DNA from: Acinetobacter sp. WCHAc010034
Lineage (GTDB): Bacteria > Pseudomonadota > Gammaproteobacteria > Pseudomonadales > Moraxellaceae
Assembly: GCF_001696615.3 (NCBI RefSeq)
Contig: NZ_CP032279.1
Span: forward strand, 248,001-312,000
Reading direction: 5' to 3'
Length of the DNA stretch: 64,000 nt
This document shows, piece by piece, positions 27,644 through 41,532 of the stretch. The stretch's first letter is position 1; each line of letters opens with the position of its first letter. Below the pieces are notes generated by a model. That model was not told the DNA's origin, did not search any database, and saw nothing but the letters and a program-made list of their open reading frames with translations. A program made the position numbers and the translations under genes.

Positions 27644-28843
27644 ATGAATCTGCAAAATCCTAAAAAATTCAGAATGCTGATTGATCAGGCCCATGAAGTC
27701 GCCTTGAATGTGCTGCGCCCGATTTCACGCAAATATGATAAAGCTGAGCATGCCTATCCCAAAGAACTGGACATGCTCTCCTCACTGGTCGACGGCATGA
27801 ACGAAAGCGGTGACGGCATGAATGCTGGCGCTGCCGTAAATAAGCGCGGCGGCGCTGACAGCGCCAACAAAAATGGCGTCAATATGTCTACAGCGCTCAG
27901 CATCGTTGAAATGTGCTATGGCGATACCGGGCTGCTGCTGAGCATGCCGCGGCAAGGGCTGGGCAATTCCGCAATTGCCGCTGTGGCCAATGATGAACAG
28001 CTGGAACGCTTCAAAGGCATATGGGCAGCAATGGCCATTACCGAACCCGGCTGCGGTTTAGATTCTGCAGCCATCCGCACGGCCGCAGTCAAGGACGGCG
28101 ATGACTATATTCTCAATGGCGAGAAGATCTTTGTGACTTCCGGCGAACGCGCCGATGCTATAGTTGTTTGGGCAAGCCTGGATAAAAAGTCAGGGCGCGC
28201 AGCCATTAAATCCTTTGTCGTTCCCAAAGGCACCGCAGGCATGAAAGTAGAGCGCCTTGAACATAAATTAGGGGTTAAAGCTTCAGATACTGCAGCCATC
28301 AGCTTGATTGACTGCCGTGTTCCGGCGGCCAACCTGCTCGGCAATGCTGAAATCGACCCGGCAAAAAGCTTTGCCGGCGTCATGGAAACTTTTGACAATA
28401 CGCGCCCGCTTGTCGCTGCGATGGCTGTCGGCTGCGCCAAAGCCTCCTTAGAGCGCATTAAGGAAATTTTTAAGGATGAACTGGATGCCAGCTATGCAAC
28501 ACCCTATCTGCAAGCCTCCAATATCGCCGCGCAGATCTACCGCTTAGAAGCTGAATGGGAAGCCGCGCGCCTGCTCATGCTGAAAGCCGCATGGATGGCG
28601 GACAATAAGCAGCCAAACTCGCGCGAAGCCTCAATTGCCAAAGCCAAAGCCGGCCGGGTAGGCAATGAAATTACGCTAAAGTGCGTCGAGCTGGCGGCAG
28701 CCGTTGGCTATAATGAAGATGAGTTGCTGGAAAAATGGGCGCGGGATTCTAAAATCCTGGATATCTTTGAAGGCACCCAGCAGATTCAGCAGCTGATTAT
28801 TGCGCGGCGCGAATTAGGAAAATCATCCAGCGAATTGAAATAG
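27644..28843 (+). CDS. Acyl-CoA dehydrogenase
   Basis: 399 residues. AMAITEPGCGLDSAAIRTAA (about 129-148) and YILNGEKIFVTSGERAD form the FAD/substrate strand region. NTRPLVAAMAVGCAKASLERI is the start of the C-terminal helical bundle, and LDIFEGTQQIQQLIIARREL carries the catalytic Glu and flavin-contacting tail. A 30-residue Gly/Asn-rich insertion near residues 50-80 (GMNESGDGMNAGAAVNKRGG) is noticeable. It is preceded 34 bp upstream by the companion ACAD and by an AAAGGAAAAT ribosome-binding site. Substrate chain length is not readable from sequence. Confidence 0.92.
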   Translation: MNLQNPKKFRMLIDQAHEVALNVLRPISRKYDKAEHAYPKELDMLSSLVDGMNESGDGMNAGAAVNKRGGADSANKNGVNMSTALSIVEMCYGDTGLLLSMPRQGLGNSAIAAVANDEQLERFKGIWAAMAITEPGCGLDSAAIRTAAVKDGDDYILNGEKIFVTSGERADAIVVWASLDKKSGRAAIKSFVVPKGTAGMKVERLEHKLGVKASDTAAISLIDCRVPAANLLGNAEIDPAKSFAGVMETFDNTRPLVAAMAVGCAKASLERIKEIFKDELDASYATPYLQASNIAAQIYRLEAEWEAARLLMLKAAWMADNKQPNSREASIAKAKAGRVGNEITLKCVELAAAVGYNEDELLEKWARDSKILDIFEGTQQIQQLIIARRELGKSSSELK

Positions 28844-28946
28844 CGCCTGCTTCAGCAGAACAATAGCTGGATAAGCCTTAGATTTTCATGAAAAACCGTA
28901 ATATAACAGTTCTTCTCTTGTTGCTCTATGATGGCTGCCCCTGACT

Positions 28947-29435
28947 ATGTACCGTATCCGCCCTATCCAGATTTCTGACAACCCTCAAATTGCGCAGATT
29001 ATCCGTGACGTTTCCAAAGAGTTTGGCTTAGCACCTGAATCCGGCTTTGCCGTTGCGGATCCGGTCTTAGATCACCTGTACAGCGTTTACAGTCAGCCTA
29101 ATGCGCAATATTGGGTCATTGAAAATGCTCATGGTCAGATTTTCGGCGGCGCCGGCATTGCCCCGCTGCAAGGCGATGCGGGCATCCTGGAAGTTCAGAA
29201 AATGTATTTCCTGACTGAGATTCGCGGTTTAGGATTTGCCAAGCAGATTTTGGCGCATGCTTTTGCATTCGCGAAGCAGCATCATTTTAACAGCTGCTAT
29301 TTAGAAACCACGGCCAGTTTATGGCAAGCAGTAAAGCTTTATGAAAAATTAGGCTTTGAGCATTTGCATGCGCCTAAAGGCAATACAGGCCACAGCCATG
29401 CCTGTAAAATATGGATGCTAAAACATATCAACTGA
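28947..29435 (+). CDS. GNAT-family N-acetyltransferase
   Basis: 162 residues with a clear GNAT fold: IRPIQISDNPQIAQIIRDV at the N-terminus, FGGAGIAPLQGDAGILEVQKMYFLTEIRGLGFAKQIL (strand 4 and acetyl-CoA loop, about 70-106) and the C-terminal AVKLYEKLGFEHL. Substrate unknown. About 100 bp after the acyl-CoA dehydrogenase, and probably separately transcribed. Confidence 0.88.
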   Translation: MYRIRPIQISDNPQIAQIIRDVSKEFGLAPESGFAVADPVLDHLYSVYSQPNAQYWVIENAHGQIFGGAGIAPLQGDAGILEVQKMYFLTEIRGLGFAKQILAHAFAFAKQHHFNSCYLETTASLWQAVKLYEKLGFEHLHAPKGNTGHSHACKIWMLKHIN

Positions 29436-29779
29436 ATTATGGCAATCCGCCAAAAAACAACCCTCAGTTGAAGAGATTGATTGCAGCCCTTCTAAACAGT
29501 AAAAATTGTTCGGCAATAATCCATTCATCGGAACACAGGAATACTAAATTTGACCTTGGAAAAGAAGATGCTGGCGGAAGATGCTGAATGAATGCCGCGC
29601 ATGGAGCCTCAAACTGAAGAATTCAATTATTAAAATTAGAGCCTTCAATTCTGGACAAAAAATCCATGATATTAACAAATTCACAGCATTACACAGCCGG
29701 CGCATCCTTGACGGCAGCACATAGGCTGAATAGTATTTTCAGCATAAATAATTAGGCTATAGACAATATTTTATTGATT
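29436..29779. other. Intergenic region without a supported gene
   Basis: 344 bp, moderately AT-rich. I see no open frame with a credible start, no strong hairpin and no repeat. It should include the promoter of the lytic transglycosylase lipoprotein gene. Confidence 0.4.
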
Positions 29780-30352
29780 ATGAAGCATTTCTCACAAATC
29801 CAAGCTCGGTGGGCCGATTCAAAACTATTCACTTTAAAATCGGCCTTGATTGCAACAGCAGCAATCGCATTCACAGGCTGCTCATCGCTGGGCGGCGGCT
29901 CTATTGAAAAGCGTTCCGCAAAACTATCTTCAGGCATTCAAAAGGCTTATGCGGTTGAACCGAATACTGCCAATCGCGTTTCACCAATGATTATTCAAAG
30001 CGCAGAACGCTATGACTTAGACCCGCTGCTTGTGGCTGCGGTTATTCGCCAAGAATCCAGTTACCGTCCGCGTGTTACATCTCCGGCTGGCGCAGTTGGC
30101 CTTACTCAAATTATTCCTCGATATTGGCAGCAAACATGCCCTGGAGATTTATTTGATGAAAATACCAATATTCAATGCGGCAGCTATATTATCTCAAAAT
30201 ATAAAAATACTGCTGGCGAACTGCCAAAAGCATTGGCCTACTATAATGTCGGGCCAACAGGCTACAATACTGACCACAAGATGAAAAAACAGGGCAAACG
30301 ATATGCTAAACAAGTCAAGCAGCATCAGAAACTCTTGAAAAAAGCTTTATAA
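29780..30352 (+). CDS. Lytic transglycosylase (SLT) lipoprotein
   Basis: 190 residues. An N-terminal hydrophobic stretch with lipobox AFTGCSS (Cys about residue 34) predicts a lipid-anchored envelope protein. The SLT/goose-lysozyme-like domain has AERYDLDPLLVAAVIRQESSYRPR (catalytic Glu in RQESSY), VTSPAGAVGLTQIIP, NIQCGSYIISKYK and LPKALAYYNVGPTGYN. It cleaves the glycan backbone of peptidoglycan. The ATG at 29780 is used; the frame opens from a TTG six bases earlier. No terminator is seen immediately after it. Confidence 0.9.
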   Translation: MKHFSQIQARWADSKLFTLKSALIATAAIAFTGCSSLGGGSIEKRSAKLSSGIQKAYAVEPNTANRVSPMIIQSAERYDLDPLLVAAVIRQESSYRPRVTSPAGAVGLTQIIPRYWQQTCPGDLFDENTNIQCGSYIISKYKNTAGELPKALAYYNVGPTGYNTDHKMKKQGKRYAKQVKQHQKLLKKAL

Positions 30353-30523
30353 AATGCTGAATCTGCTTCATCTTCATGAATTAAGAAAGAAAAAATCAAG
30401 GGTATTCGCTTACCTTTTATCTATACTTGAAATATATATTGGTTGGAATATAAGCTTAAAGTAACAGCTGTAGGCTTTGCCCACTTCCGGGATGCCCTTT
30501 TCTTTTCTATTTTTTTTATGCAT

Positions 30524-30558
30524 AAAAAAACCCCCTCCGATTTTATCGGAGGGGGTTT
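30524..30558 (-). terminator. Terminator of the rRNA operon (minus strand)
   Basis: Perfect 10-bp GC-rich stem (30531-30540 with 30546-30555), 5-nt loop, and TTTTTTT on the minus strand. It lies 10 bp beyond the 5S rRNA. Confidence 0.93.
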
Positions 30559-30567
30559 TGAATAATG

Positions 30568-30682
30568 AGCTGGCGATGACTTACTCTCACATGGGTAACC
30601 CCACACTACCATCAGCGCAAAGAGGTTTCACTTCTGAGTTCGGGAAGGGATCAGGTGGTTCACTCTCGCTATTGTCGCCAGC
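30568..30682 (-). rRNA. rrf: 5S ribosomal RNA
   Basis: 115 nt on the minus strand beginning GCTGGCGACAATAGCGAG and ending with the complementary GTCATCGCCAGCT, with the conserved CCCGAACTCAGAAGTGAAAC loop region inside. Last gene of the rRNA operon. Confidence 0.97.
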
Positions 30683-30879
30683 ACAACTGTTATGGATACT
30701 CGCTTGGTCTTATCTGTTCACTTTTCAGTGCATGCCAAGGTTTTTTCCAAATGAGTTATTAACAGGTATATCTGAGTTTATGCAATTTGTTCAATTTTAC
30801 TTAGCTTTTCAACTAAATCAAGTTTGATCGTTTGATTTCGAATCAATTGATGCTTCGTATACAACTGCTTGGGCGTTGT

Positions 30880-33775
<2,896 letters not shown>

Positions 33776-34138
33776 ACAACCCCAAACAGTCGCTAATACT
33801 TACAAGTAGTATTTCGCGTCGCAAACTTAATTGCCACAGTTAGAGTTTCGTGAACTTAATCACTGTACAGCTTCAATTAGATTCATATACCAAAACGCTT
33901 GATTCAGTTAATTTCGCTAGTAACTCATTTCATTCAGCATTAACAATTGCTTGTTAAGCTGGCTAAAACGAGTATGAACAAATTATTTCAACTCAAATAT
34001 ATTCTGTTAATGATTCACTGCATCCTCGTCGGACTGCAGTCAACTGTGATAAATCACAGAACTTAATAAACTAAAATCAAATGATCTTATTTACTAAATT
34101 CTATAATCTAACTTCTCAGCTTAATCACTCTAAAGTGA
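33776..34138 (-). other. Internal transcribed spacer, tRNA-Ala to 23S
   Basis: 363-bp AT-rich spacer of the rRNA operon. It carries the 5' half of the 23S processing stem at its 23S-proximal end and no further tRNA or open frame that I can support. Confidence 0.7.
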
Positions 34139-34214
34139 TGGTGGAGACTAGGAGAGTCGAACTCCTGACCTCCTGCGTGCAAAGCAGGCGCTCTACCAAC
34201 TAAGCTAAGTCCCC
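34139..34214 (-). tRNA. tRNA-Ala (anticodon TGC)
   Basis: 76 nt including encoded CCA. The cloverleaf is evident: acceptor GGGGACT, anticodon loop with TGC in CTTTGCACG, and T-loop GTTCGACTC. In the 16S-23S spacer. Confidence 0.97.
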
Positions 34215-34264
34215 AGCTTATCATAAGGCCAATGTTTCTGATTCTCTGTTTCAGTTTGCAGATT

Positions 34265-34341
<77 letters not shown>

Positions 34342-34355
34342 TCAGATACATCGTC

Positions 34356-34371
34356 ATGAAGAACAACTTGT
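34356..34371 (-). repeat. 16S pre-rRNA processing stem, 3' half
   Basis: Sixteen bases exactly complementary to 36078-36093 on the far side of the 16S gene. This pairing is the expected RNase III stalk of the precursor. Confidence 0.8.
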
Positions 34372-34402
34372 TGTGGATTCTTACCGATCGTCAATCTTTC
34401 GT

Positions 34403-35940
<1,538 letters not shown>

Positions 35941-36184
35941 AAAATCAATAGTGCTTTATTCAAAACACCAAATCTGGCTCATCAATTTTCTGACATTAAT
36001 TTCTCAAATAAACTTCGAGTAATTTCTACCATCAATCAATGAAAATTATTTCGATCGATCAACCGGTAAAAACCCACACAAGTTGTTCTTCATATTCTCT
36101 TAATGATCTATCTGCGCCTCATCAGCAACAGATTCAACACATAAAACTTAACGTTTTGTTCCGCTTACCGTGTTGATGTGGGCT
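35941..36184 (-). other. rRNA operon leader
   Basis: Transcribed leader between the promoter and 16S. It includes the 5' half of the 16S processing stem (36078-36093) and no open frame that I can support. Confidence 0.7.
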
Positions 36185-36212
36185 ATTCTATACATTTTAA
36201 AAACAAGCGCAA
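36185..36212 (-). promoter_or_regulatory. Probable rRNA operon promoter
   Basis: Minus-strand TTGCGC (36207-36212) and TAGAAT (36185-36190) separated by exactly 16 bp, followed by a GC-rich discriminator (AGCCC) as expected for stringently controlled rrn promoters. Confidence 0.7.
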
Positions 36213-36351
36213 CCCCTTTTCTAAATTAATTTAGAAAAACCAGCTTACTCGTATATTTTTTAATCCAAGAAGTTATTTTTAGCGCAAAAAACAGCTTTTG
36301 CATAGCTTTTTTACACATTCACACACTTTCGCGCTTCTCAAAAAATCCTCA

Positions 36352-36376
36352 AAAAAAGGCCAGCGACTGCCGGCCT
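36352..36376 (-). terminator. Terminator of the DUF2057 gene (minus strand)
   Basis: AAGGCCGGC / GCTGGCCTT-type stem with one mismatch, followed on the minus strand by TTTTTT. Confidence 0.7.
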
Positions 36377-36411
36377 TGGAACTTTCATGCTTTTAAGCAT
36401 GCTTTAAAGTG

Positions 36412-37047
36412 CTAATTCGCCTGTTCTGCAAGCCATGACATAAATTTTTGACGCTCCTGCTTTGATGATTTTTGCCAAAGCTGAACCAGCTGCTGATCCG
36501 CAGTCCCAGTTCCTGACACAAAAGCCGCCTGTGCATAAACAGGCGCAGGCTGGTTTGCAGGCGCAGCTGTCTTGGTTTTAGTTAAATCGACAGATGAACT
36601 GCCAAAAGCACCTGTACTGAACCATGTTTTCTGCTCCGCCTTTGCGCCGGCCTGCTTTACCAGCAGCCGCTTTTGCTGATCATAAAGCCCAATAATTGGC
36701 TGATCTTTATATTTCTGGGCAGCATCAAAATCTTTTGGTGCATCAATCAGCGCCAAGCGGTAATTTTCGCCATCTTTCAATACCGGTGTTTTTACAGTCA
36801 CAATGCCTGATCTTAAAATATCATGTGAATTATCGGCATGCTGAAAGAATTCCGTATAACGGACGCTGATTGCATTTTCACCGGCATCAAGCTTGTATTG
36901 CTGATTTGAGCGCAATAGCCCTGCACTGACTTCCTGATCATTGACAGCGACAATTTTGATTTCTTCCGGAGCCGTTACGGTAACTGCTGAAAAAGCAGCG
37001 CTGCTGACCATCATTGCCGCAATTGCCGCAGTTAATCTTAAAGCCAT
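36412..37047 (-). CDS. DUF2057 (YccT-like) secreted protein
   Basis: 211 residues with a signal peptide cleaved after SSAAFSA (about residue 20). The mature region, VTAPEEIKIVAVNDQEVSAGLLRSN with LDAGENAISVRYTEFF and YRLALIDAPKDFDAAQKY, matches the DUF2057/YccT family of periplasmic proteins of unclear function. An Ala/Pro-rich C-terminal tail ends in a helix. It lies between the rRNA promoter region and its own upstream control region; the gene is transcribed toward the rRNA operon. Confidence 0.85.
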   Translation of the reverse strand: MALRLTAAIAAMMVSSAAFSAVTVTAPEEIKIVAVNDQEVSAGLLRSNQQYKLDAGENAISVRYTEFFQHADNSHDILRSGIVTVKTPVLKDGENYRLALIDAPKDFDAAQKYKDQPIIGLYDQQKRLLVKQAGAKAEQKTWFSTGAFGSSSVDLTKTKTAAPANQPAPVYAQAAFVSGTGTADQQLVQLWQKSSKQERQKFMSWLAEQAN

Positions 37048-37181
37048 TTAGATTACTCTTATCGATTGTTAAAGTTTCATTGCACTATGCAATGCATTAA
37101 TGACAATTTTATGACAAGCTGATTTTGAATAGCTTTATTCAGCGCACCCGCTAGCAGCGTAACGACTTCATGCCTTATGCA

Positions 37182-37209
37182 GAAGAGGGCGCATTATGGC
37201 GCCCTCTTC
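37182..37209 (-). terminator. Strong hairpin downstream of the nitroreductase-like gene
   Basis: Perfect 11-bp GC-rich inverted repeat (37182-37192 / 37199-37209) with a 6-nt loop, 26 bp beyond the stop. It lacks a good T run, so it may be a 3' stabilising or attenuating hairpin rather than a full terminator. Confidence 0.55.
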
Positions 37210-37235
37210 AAACCCACTGTAAAATCTATGCGCAA

Positions 37236-37829
37236 TTAATTGAAGCTTTTGAAGCGCTCGGAATCCGCCATAAATGTTTTCTCTCCCGCCGGCGCCTCGA
37301 TAGAACCAAACACCAGTTGCGCGCGCAGTTTCCAGTGTGCAGGAATGTCAAAAGCCTGCGCAGTTTCCGCATCAATAACTGGATTATAGTGCTGCAAAGA
37401 CGCGCCGATGCTTTTTTCAGCCAGCGCTGTCCATACGGCGAACTGCGCAATGCCTGTTGAATGCTCAGACCAAGCAGGGAAATGGTCTGCATATAAAGTA
37501 AATTGCTCCTGCAGCGCTTTGACTACATCCTGATCTTCATAAAACAAAGCAGTGCCGTAGCCGGCTTCAAAACTGCTGATCTTCGCATCGGTATTGGCAA
37601 AAGCTTCTGCAGGAACAAGCTTGCGCAAGGCTTCACGGACTATATTCCAAAACTTGACATGTGATGCGCCATATAAAGTGACCACGCGTGAAGTTTGCGA
37701 GTTGAATGCTGAAGGGCTGAAGCGGACCGCTTCCTGAATGGTTTGCTCAATTGAACTTTGATCAAGCTTTACGTTTCTGCCAATGGCATAAATGGTGCGG
37801 CGCTGCTTAATTTGATCTAAAAATGACAT
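37236..37829 (-). CDS. Nitroreductase-family oxidoreductase (paralogue B)
   Basis: 197 residues from the ATG at 37829 behind AGAGG; the frame is open upstream to 38063 but that part is not protein-like. FMN-dependent nitroreductase fold: IKQRRTIYAIGRNV, VRFSPSAFNSQTSRVVTLYG (about 36-55), FYEDQDVVKALQ, TGIAQFAVWTALAEKSIGASLQHYNP and LRAQLVFGSIEAP. It resembles the E. coli YfhC/HBN1-like branch. Close paralogue of the gene just upstream (37999-38685). Physiological substrate unknown. Confidence 0.88.
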   Translation of the reverse strand: MSFLDQIKQRRTIYAIGRNVKLDQSSIEQTIQEAVRFSPSAFNSQTSRVVTLYGASHVKFWNIVREALRKLVPAEAFANTDAKISSFEAGYGTALFYEDQDVVKALQEQFTLYADHFPAWSEHSTGIAQFAVWTALAEKSIGASLQHYNPVIDAETAQAFDIPAHWKLRAQLVFGSIEAPAGEKTFMADSERFKSFN

Positions 37830-37962
37830 ATCAGAACCTCTTTTTGTTTTCAGCCAGATGAGTGTGATGAAATCATCATATGCTATTTTTCCGCCGCCCA
37901 CACGGCCAAAACCACGACATTGTGTTTTATTTATAGAACAATCGTTTAAAACCAGCAAGCAT

Positions 37963-37984
37963 AAAAAACGGCATTTTAATGCCG
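37963..37984 (-). terminator. Terminator between the two nitroreductase paralogues
   Basis: 6-7-bp stem CGGCAT/ATGCCG followed on the minus strand by TTTTTT, just past the stop of the upstream paralogue. Confidence 0.7.
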
Positions 37985-37998
37985 CTTGTTGATGCTGA

Positions 37999-38685
37999 TT
38001 AAGCATATATTCTGAACCGGTCCTGATCTTCCGGCTCTTCTTTTTCCTGCACAGGGCCTTCAATAGAACCGAAGACCAGCTGCGCCCTCATCAGCCAGCT
38101 TTTCTCAATGCCGAAATAGTCAGCGACCGCTGTGTCAACCGCAGGATTATAATGCTGCAGGGAAGCGCCCAAGCCGGAATCTGCCAGCGAAGTCCAAGCC
38201 GCAAACTGCGCCATGCCCGAAGTTTGTTCAGACCATACCGGGAAATCCGCCGCGCTGAACGGCACCTGTTTCTGAAGTTTATGAATGACGTCCTGATCCT
38301 CATAAAACAGCACCGTGCCAAAAGCATGAGCGCATTGATCAATCTTCATTTCCACGCCTTCAAAAACCGCGATGGGCACATTTCTTTTCTGTATGTCTTT
38401 TACAATGTCCCAAAAGTGCTGATGCGACTCGCCGAACAGCACCACAATGCGCGTACTTTGCGAGTTATAGGCCGACGGGCAGCTGCGCACTGATTCCTGA
38501 ATCAGCTCGGCAATATAGGCCTGGCTGTAATGAACTTTTTTCCCCAATTCATAAATGCTGCGGCGCTTTTTCAGCTGATCGACAAAGGTGATCTCAAACG
38601 GCGCATCCGCCTGCTTTTTTTTAAATTTGAAATCTTTGGTCAAATCCGCAGTCAGAACATGACCAATCTTATTTAATAACGCCAC
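37999..38685 (-). CDS. Nitroreductase-family oxidoreductase (paralogue A)
   Basis: 228 residues. Same domain as its downstream neighbour: LKKRRSIYELGKKV, VRSCPSAYNSQSTRIVVLFG, FYEDQDVIHKLQKQ, SGMAQFAAWTSLADSGLGASLQHYNP, MRAQLVFGSIEGP. A 30-residue Lys-rich N-terminal extension (ADLTKDFKFKKKQADAPFE) and an acidic C-terminus are lacking in paralogue B. The pair probably arose by tandem duplication. A terminator hairpin lies between them, so they need not be co-expressed. Confidence 0.88.
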   Translation of the reverse strand: MALLNKIGHVLTADLTKDFKFKKKQADAPFEITFVDQLKKRRSIYELGKKVHYSQAYIAELIQESVRSCPSAYNSQSTRIVVLFGESHQHFWDIVKDIQKRNVPIAVFEGVEMKIDQCAHAFGTVLFYEDQDVIHKLQKQVPFSAADFPVWSEQTSGMAQFAAWTSLADSGLGASLQHYNPAVDTAVADYFGIEKSWLMRAQLVFGSIEGPVQEKEEPEDQDRFRIYA

Positions 38686-38811
38686 AACAGATTCCCTAAA
38701 GCCAACACTGGCTAAAACAGCAAATAATTTTCCTTATTCTAATCAACTTAAAGCAGGGCGTCTGAACTGTTAAGTTTTTACATGACGGTTTTTAAATCAA
38801 CCAATTGGCCT

Positions 38812-38843
38812 AAAAACAACAAACTCCGCACTTGGCGGAGTTT
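38812..38843 (-). terminator. Terminator of ftsY (minus strand)
   Basis: Perfect 9-bp stem AAACTCCGC/GCGGAGTTT (38821-38829 with 38835-38843), with a T-rich minus-strand tail. Confidence 0.75.
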
Positions 38844-38860
38844 GTGTGAGTTGTCACGCA

Positions 38861-39967
38861 CTATTGCTTTTCAGTCTCAAACAGCGCTGCGACAAATGAC
38901 TTTGCAGAGAATGGGCGCAAGTCATCAATTTTTTCACCCACGCCGATAAAGCGGATCGGCACATGGGTGCGGCTGGCAATATTGAACAGCACGCCGCCTT
39001 TGGCCGTGCCGTCCAGCTTGGTAATGGTGATGCCGGTCAGGCCAACCGCCTCATCAAATACTTCGACCTGATTGATTGCATTTTGGCCGGTTCCTGCATC
39101 AACCACCAGCATCACTTCATGCGGCGCGGTTGCATCAATTTTCTGCATCACGCGCTTCACTTTGGTCAGCTCCTGCATCAGGTTGCTCTTGTTATGCAGG
39201 CGGCCTGCCGTATCCGCGATCAAGACATCTACGCCTTTGGCGCGGGCGCTTTCAAAAGCATCAAAAATAACCGATGCGCTGTCTGCGCCATGGCCCTGCG
39301 CAACCACCGCAATATTGTTGCGCTCACCCCAAATCTGCAGCTGCTCTGTGGCCGCCGCGCGGAAAGTGTCGCCGGCAGCCAGCATGACTTTCTTGCCTTC
39401 GCCCTGCAGGCGTTTGGCCAGCTTGCCAATGGTTGTGGTTTTGCCCACGCCGTTCACGCCCACTACTAAAATCACATAAGGGTTTTTGTTCGGGTCAATA
39501 TGCAGGGGCTTAACCCGCGGCGCCAGCAGCGCAACCAGCTCTTCCTGAAGCGCTTTATACAGCGAATGCGAGTAAATTAAGTCGCCGCGCGCAGTGCGCT
39601 CGGTCAAATTCGCAATAATGGTTTTAGTCGCCTCTACACCGATATCGGCAACCAGAAGCTGCTCTTCGACTTCTTCCAGCAATTCATCATCAATTTCTTT
39701 ACCGCCGATGAGGATATTCACCATGCCGTCAGTAAAGTTTCTGCGGGTTTTAGTCAGCCCGTCTTTCATTCGCCCGAAGAAACCGCCTTTAGATGGAGCT
39801 TCTTCCGGCTGCGCTTCTGATGCTACAGGCTCAGGAACCGCAGTTTGCTCTTTTGGAGCGTCCACTATTGGCACATTTACCGCAGGTAAGCTCGGTAATG
39901 TGACATCATCATCTCCGATATCAGCATCAATCAAAAAATTATTCTGCCCATTAGATTGCTGTTGCAT
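38861..39967 (-). CDS. ftsY: Signal recognition particle receptor FtsY
   Basis: SRP receptor GTPase that docks ribosome-nascent-chain complexes at the inner membrane. 368 residues from the ATG at 39967, with AAGGA at 7-base spacing; an upstream in-frame ATG at 39988 is less likely. An acidic A region (about 1-65) is followed by the NG domain: [18 protein letters not shown] (G1), [33 protein letters not shown] (G3), [12 protein letters not shown] (G4) and [13 protein letters not shown] (G5). No ftsE/ftsX neighbours here. Divergent from the M16 peptidase pair. Confidence 0.97.
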   Translation of the reverse strand: MQQQSNGQNNFLIDADIGDDDVTLPSLPAVNVPIVDAPKEQTAVPEPVASEAQPEEAPSKGGFFGRMKDGLTKTRRNFTDGMVNILIGGKEIDDELLEEVEEQLLVADIGVEATKTIIANLTERTARGDLIYSHSLYKALQEELVALLAPRVKPLHIDPNKNPYVILVVGVNGVGKTTTIGKLAKRLQGEGKKVMLAAGDTFRAAATEQLQIWGERNNIAVVAQGHGADSASVIFDAFESARAKGVDVLIADTAGRLHNKSNLMQELTKVKRVMQKIDATAPHEVMLVVDAGTGQNAINQVEVFDEAVGLTGITITKLDGTAKGGVLFNIASRTHVPIRFIGVGEKIDDLRPFSAKSFVAALFETEKQ

Positions 39968-40147
39968 GCCGAATCCTTTGAAAAGCATTGCGTTAAAAAA
40001 TGCGATTCTAGCACAAGTTCTTTATTTTTGGCTTTGCCGGATTGCGCCAAGCGTCAGCGCGCCAAAAAAACAGCTGACTGCGCTTGCGTTCACCCCGCAG
40101 TTTCTTAAGAATAGTGCTGAATACCTGCACTATGCTTTGCATTTGGA

Positions 40148-41532
40148 ATGCCTGTGTCCACAACTAAAATTCAGCCGCCTTCATTTTCAAGAGCGATAAA
40201 ACAGCGCATTTTGCCTGCGGGCGTAATCATATTAAGCATCATCAGTTCATTTGCCCATGCGGAAGCGCGCGCCACCTTTGAAACCACGCTTGCAAACGGC
40301 TTAAAGGTGATTATCCGCGAAGATCACCGTTCGCCCATGGTGATGACGCAAATCTGGTACAAAGTCGGCAGCAGCGATGAATCCGGCAATATTTTAGGCA
40401 TTTCCCATGTGCTGGAGCACATGATGTTCAAAGGCACCAGCAAGGTGCCTAATAATGAATTCACCCGCCTCAGCCGCATTTACGGCGGCAGCGTCAACGC
40501 TTCTACCTACACCAATTACACCAGCTATTATCAGCTGTATCCTAAAGCCTATTTTCCGCTGGCGCTGGAACTGGAAGCCGACCGCATGAGCAATCTGCTG
40601 CTGCGCCAGCAGGACTTTGCGCCGGAAATTAAGGTGGTGATGGAAGAGCGCCGGCTGCGCACCGATGACAGCCCGCGCACGCTGGCATTTGAGCGCTTCA
40701 AATGGATGGCTTACCCGACCAGCCCTTACCGCCAGCCGGTAGTTGGCTATATGAAGAACCTGCAAAACATTCAGCTGCCCGATCTGCAGAAATGGTACAA
40801 GGACTGGTATGCGCCGAATAACGCAGTTTTGGTAATTGCCGGAGATGTCGACACAGCCACCGCGCTGCTTCAGGTGCAGAAATACTTTGGCGATGTACCT
40901 GCCAGAAAGACTCCGCCACGCAATGATGTTCTGGAATTTGAGCGCATCGGCTACCGACATATGGAAATCAGCTCAGCGGTGCAGGTGCCAAACCTGTACA
41001 TGGCGTGGAATGCGCCCTCCCTCGCCACAGCTGAAAATCCGCAAGACGCGTATGCGCTGAACACTATCCGCAGCCTGCTGGACAGCGGCATTTCTTCGCG
41101 CCTGCAAGACCGCCTGGTGCGCCAAAAGCAGATCATTACCGCCTTAAGCGTGTCTTATGACCCGTACAGCCGCGGCGGCAGCTTATTCAGCATTTCCGCC
41201 TTGCCGGCTGAAGGCATTTCAATGCAGGCGGCGCAGCAGGCCATTCAGGCGGAAATTGACCTGCTAAAACTGAACTGATTGAGCCGCAGGAAGCTGCGCG
41301 CATTTCCGCCAAGTTTATTTCCGGCCTGATTTACAGTCAGGACGATATTGCCGGACAGGCCAGAATGATCGGCAATCTTGAGGTCAACGGCCTGAGCCAC
41401 CGCCTGATGGACGAACTGCCAAAACGCTATGAAAATGTCAGCCCGCAGGATATTCAGCGCGCCGCCAAGGCTTATTTTGTCAAAGACAATTTAAGCACGC
41501 TCTATCTTTCACCTGAAGCGCCAGCAAAATAA
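40148..41532 (+). pseudogene. M16 zinc peptidase, frameshifted near the 3' end
   Basis: The first frame (40148-41278, 376 residues) encodes a signal sequence and an M16A peptidase with zinc motif ISHVLEHMMFKGTSK (HxxEH) and the distal Glu in LELEADRM. It stops prematurely after EIDLLKLN. The -1 frame continues from the A run at 41266-41269 as TELIEPQEAARISAKFISGL... through YFVKDNLSTLYLSPEAPAK, stopping at 41532, which gives about 461 residues, normal for the family. One extra A would restore the frame. So this is a real frameshift, a sequencing or assembly error, or less likely recoding. The full-length stop overlaps the ATG of the next gene. Confidence 0.85.

Noticed and set aside
37830..38063. 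N-terminal extension of the nitroreductase paralogue B
   Set aside because: This stretch covers the terminator hairpin and 3' end of paralogue A; the ATG at 37829 has a ribosome-binding site and begins exactly where the family begins.
41260..41275. Programmed -1 ribosomal frameshift in the M16 gene
   Set aside because: The zero-frame codons CTA AAA allow a single-tRNA slip, but there is no full X XXY YYZ heptamer and no strong downstream hairpin was seen. A mutation or sequencing error is simpler.
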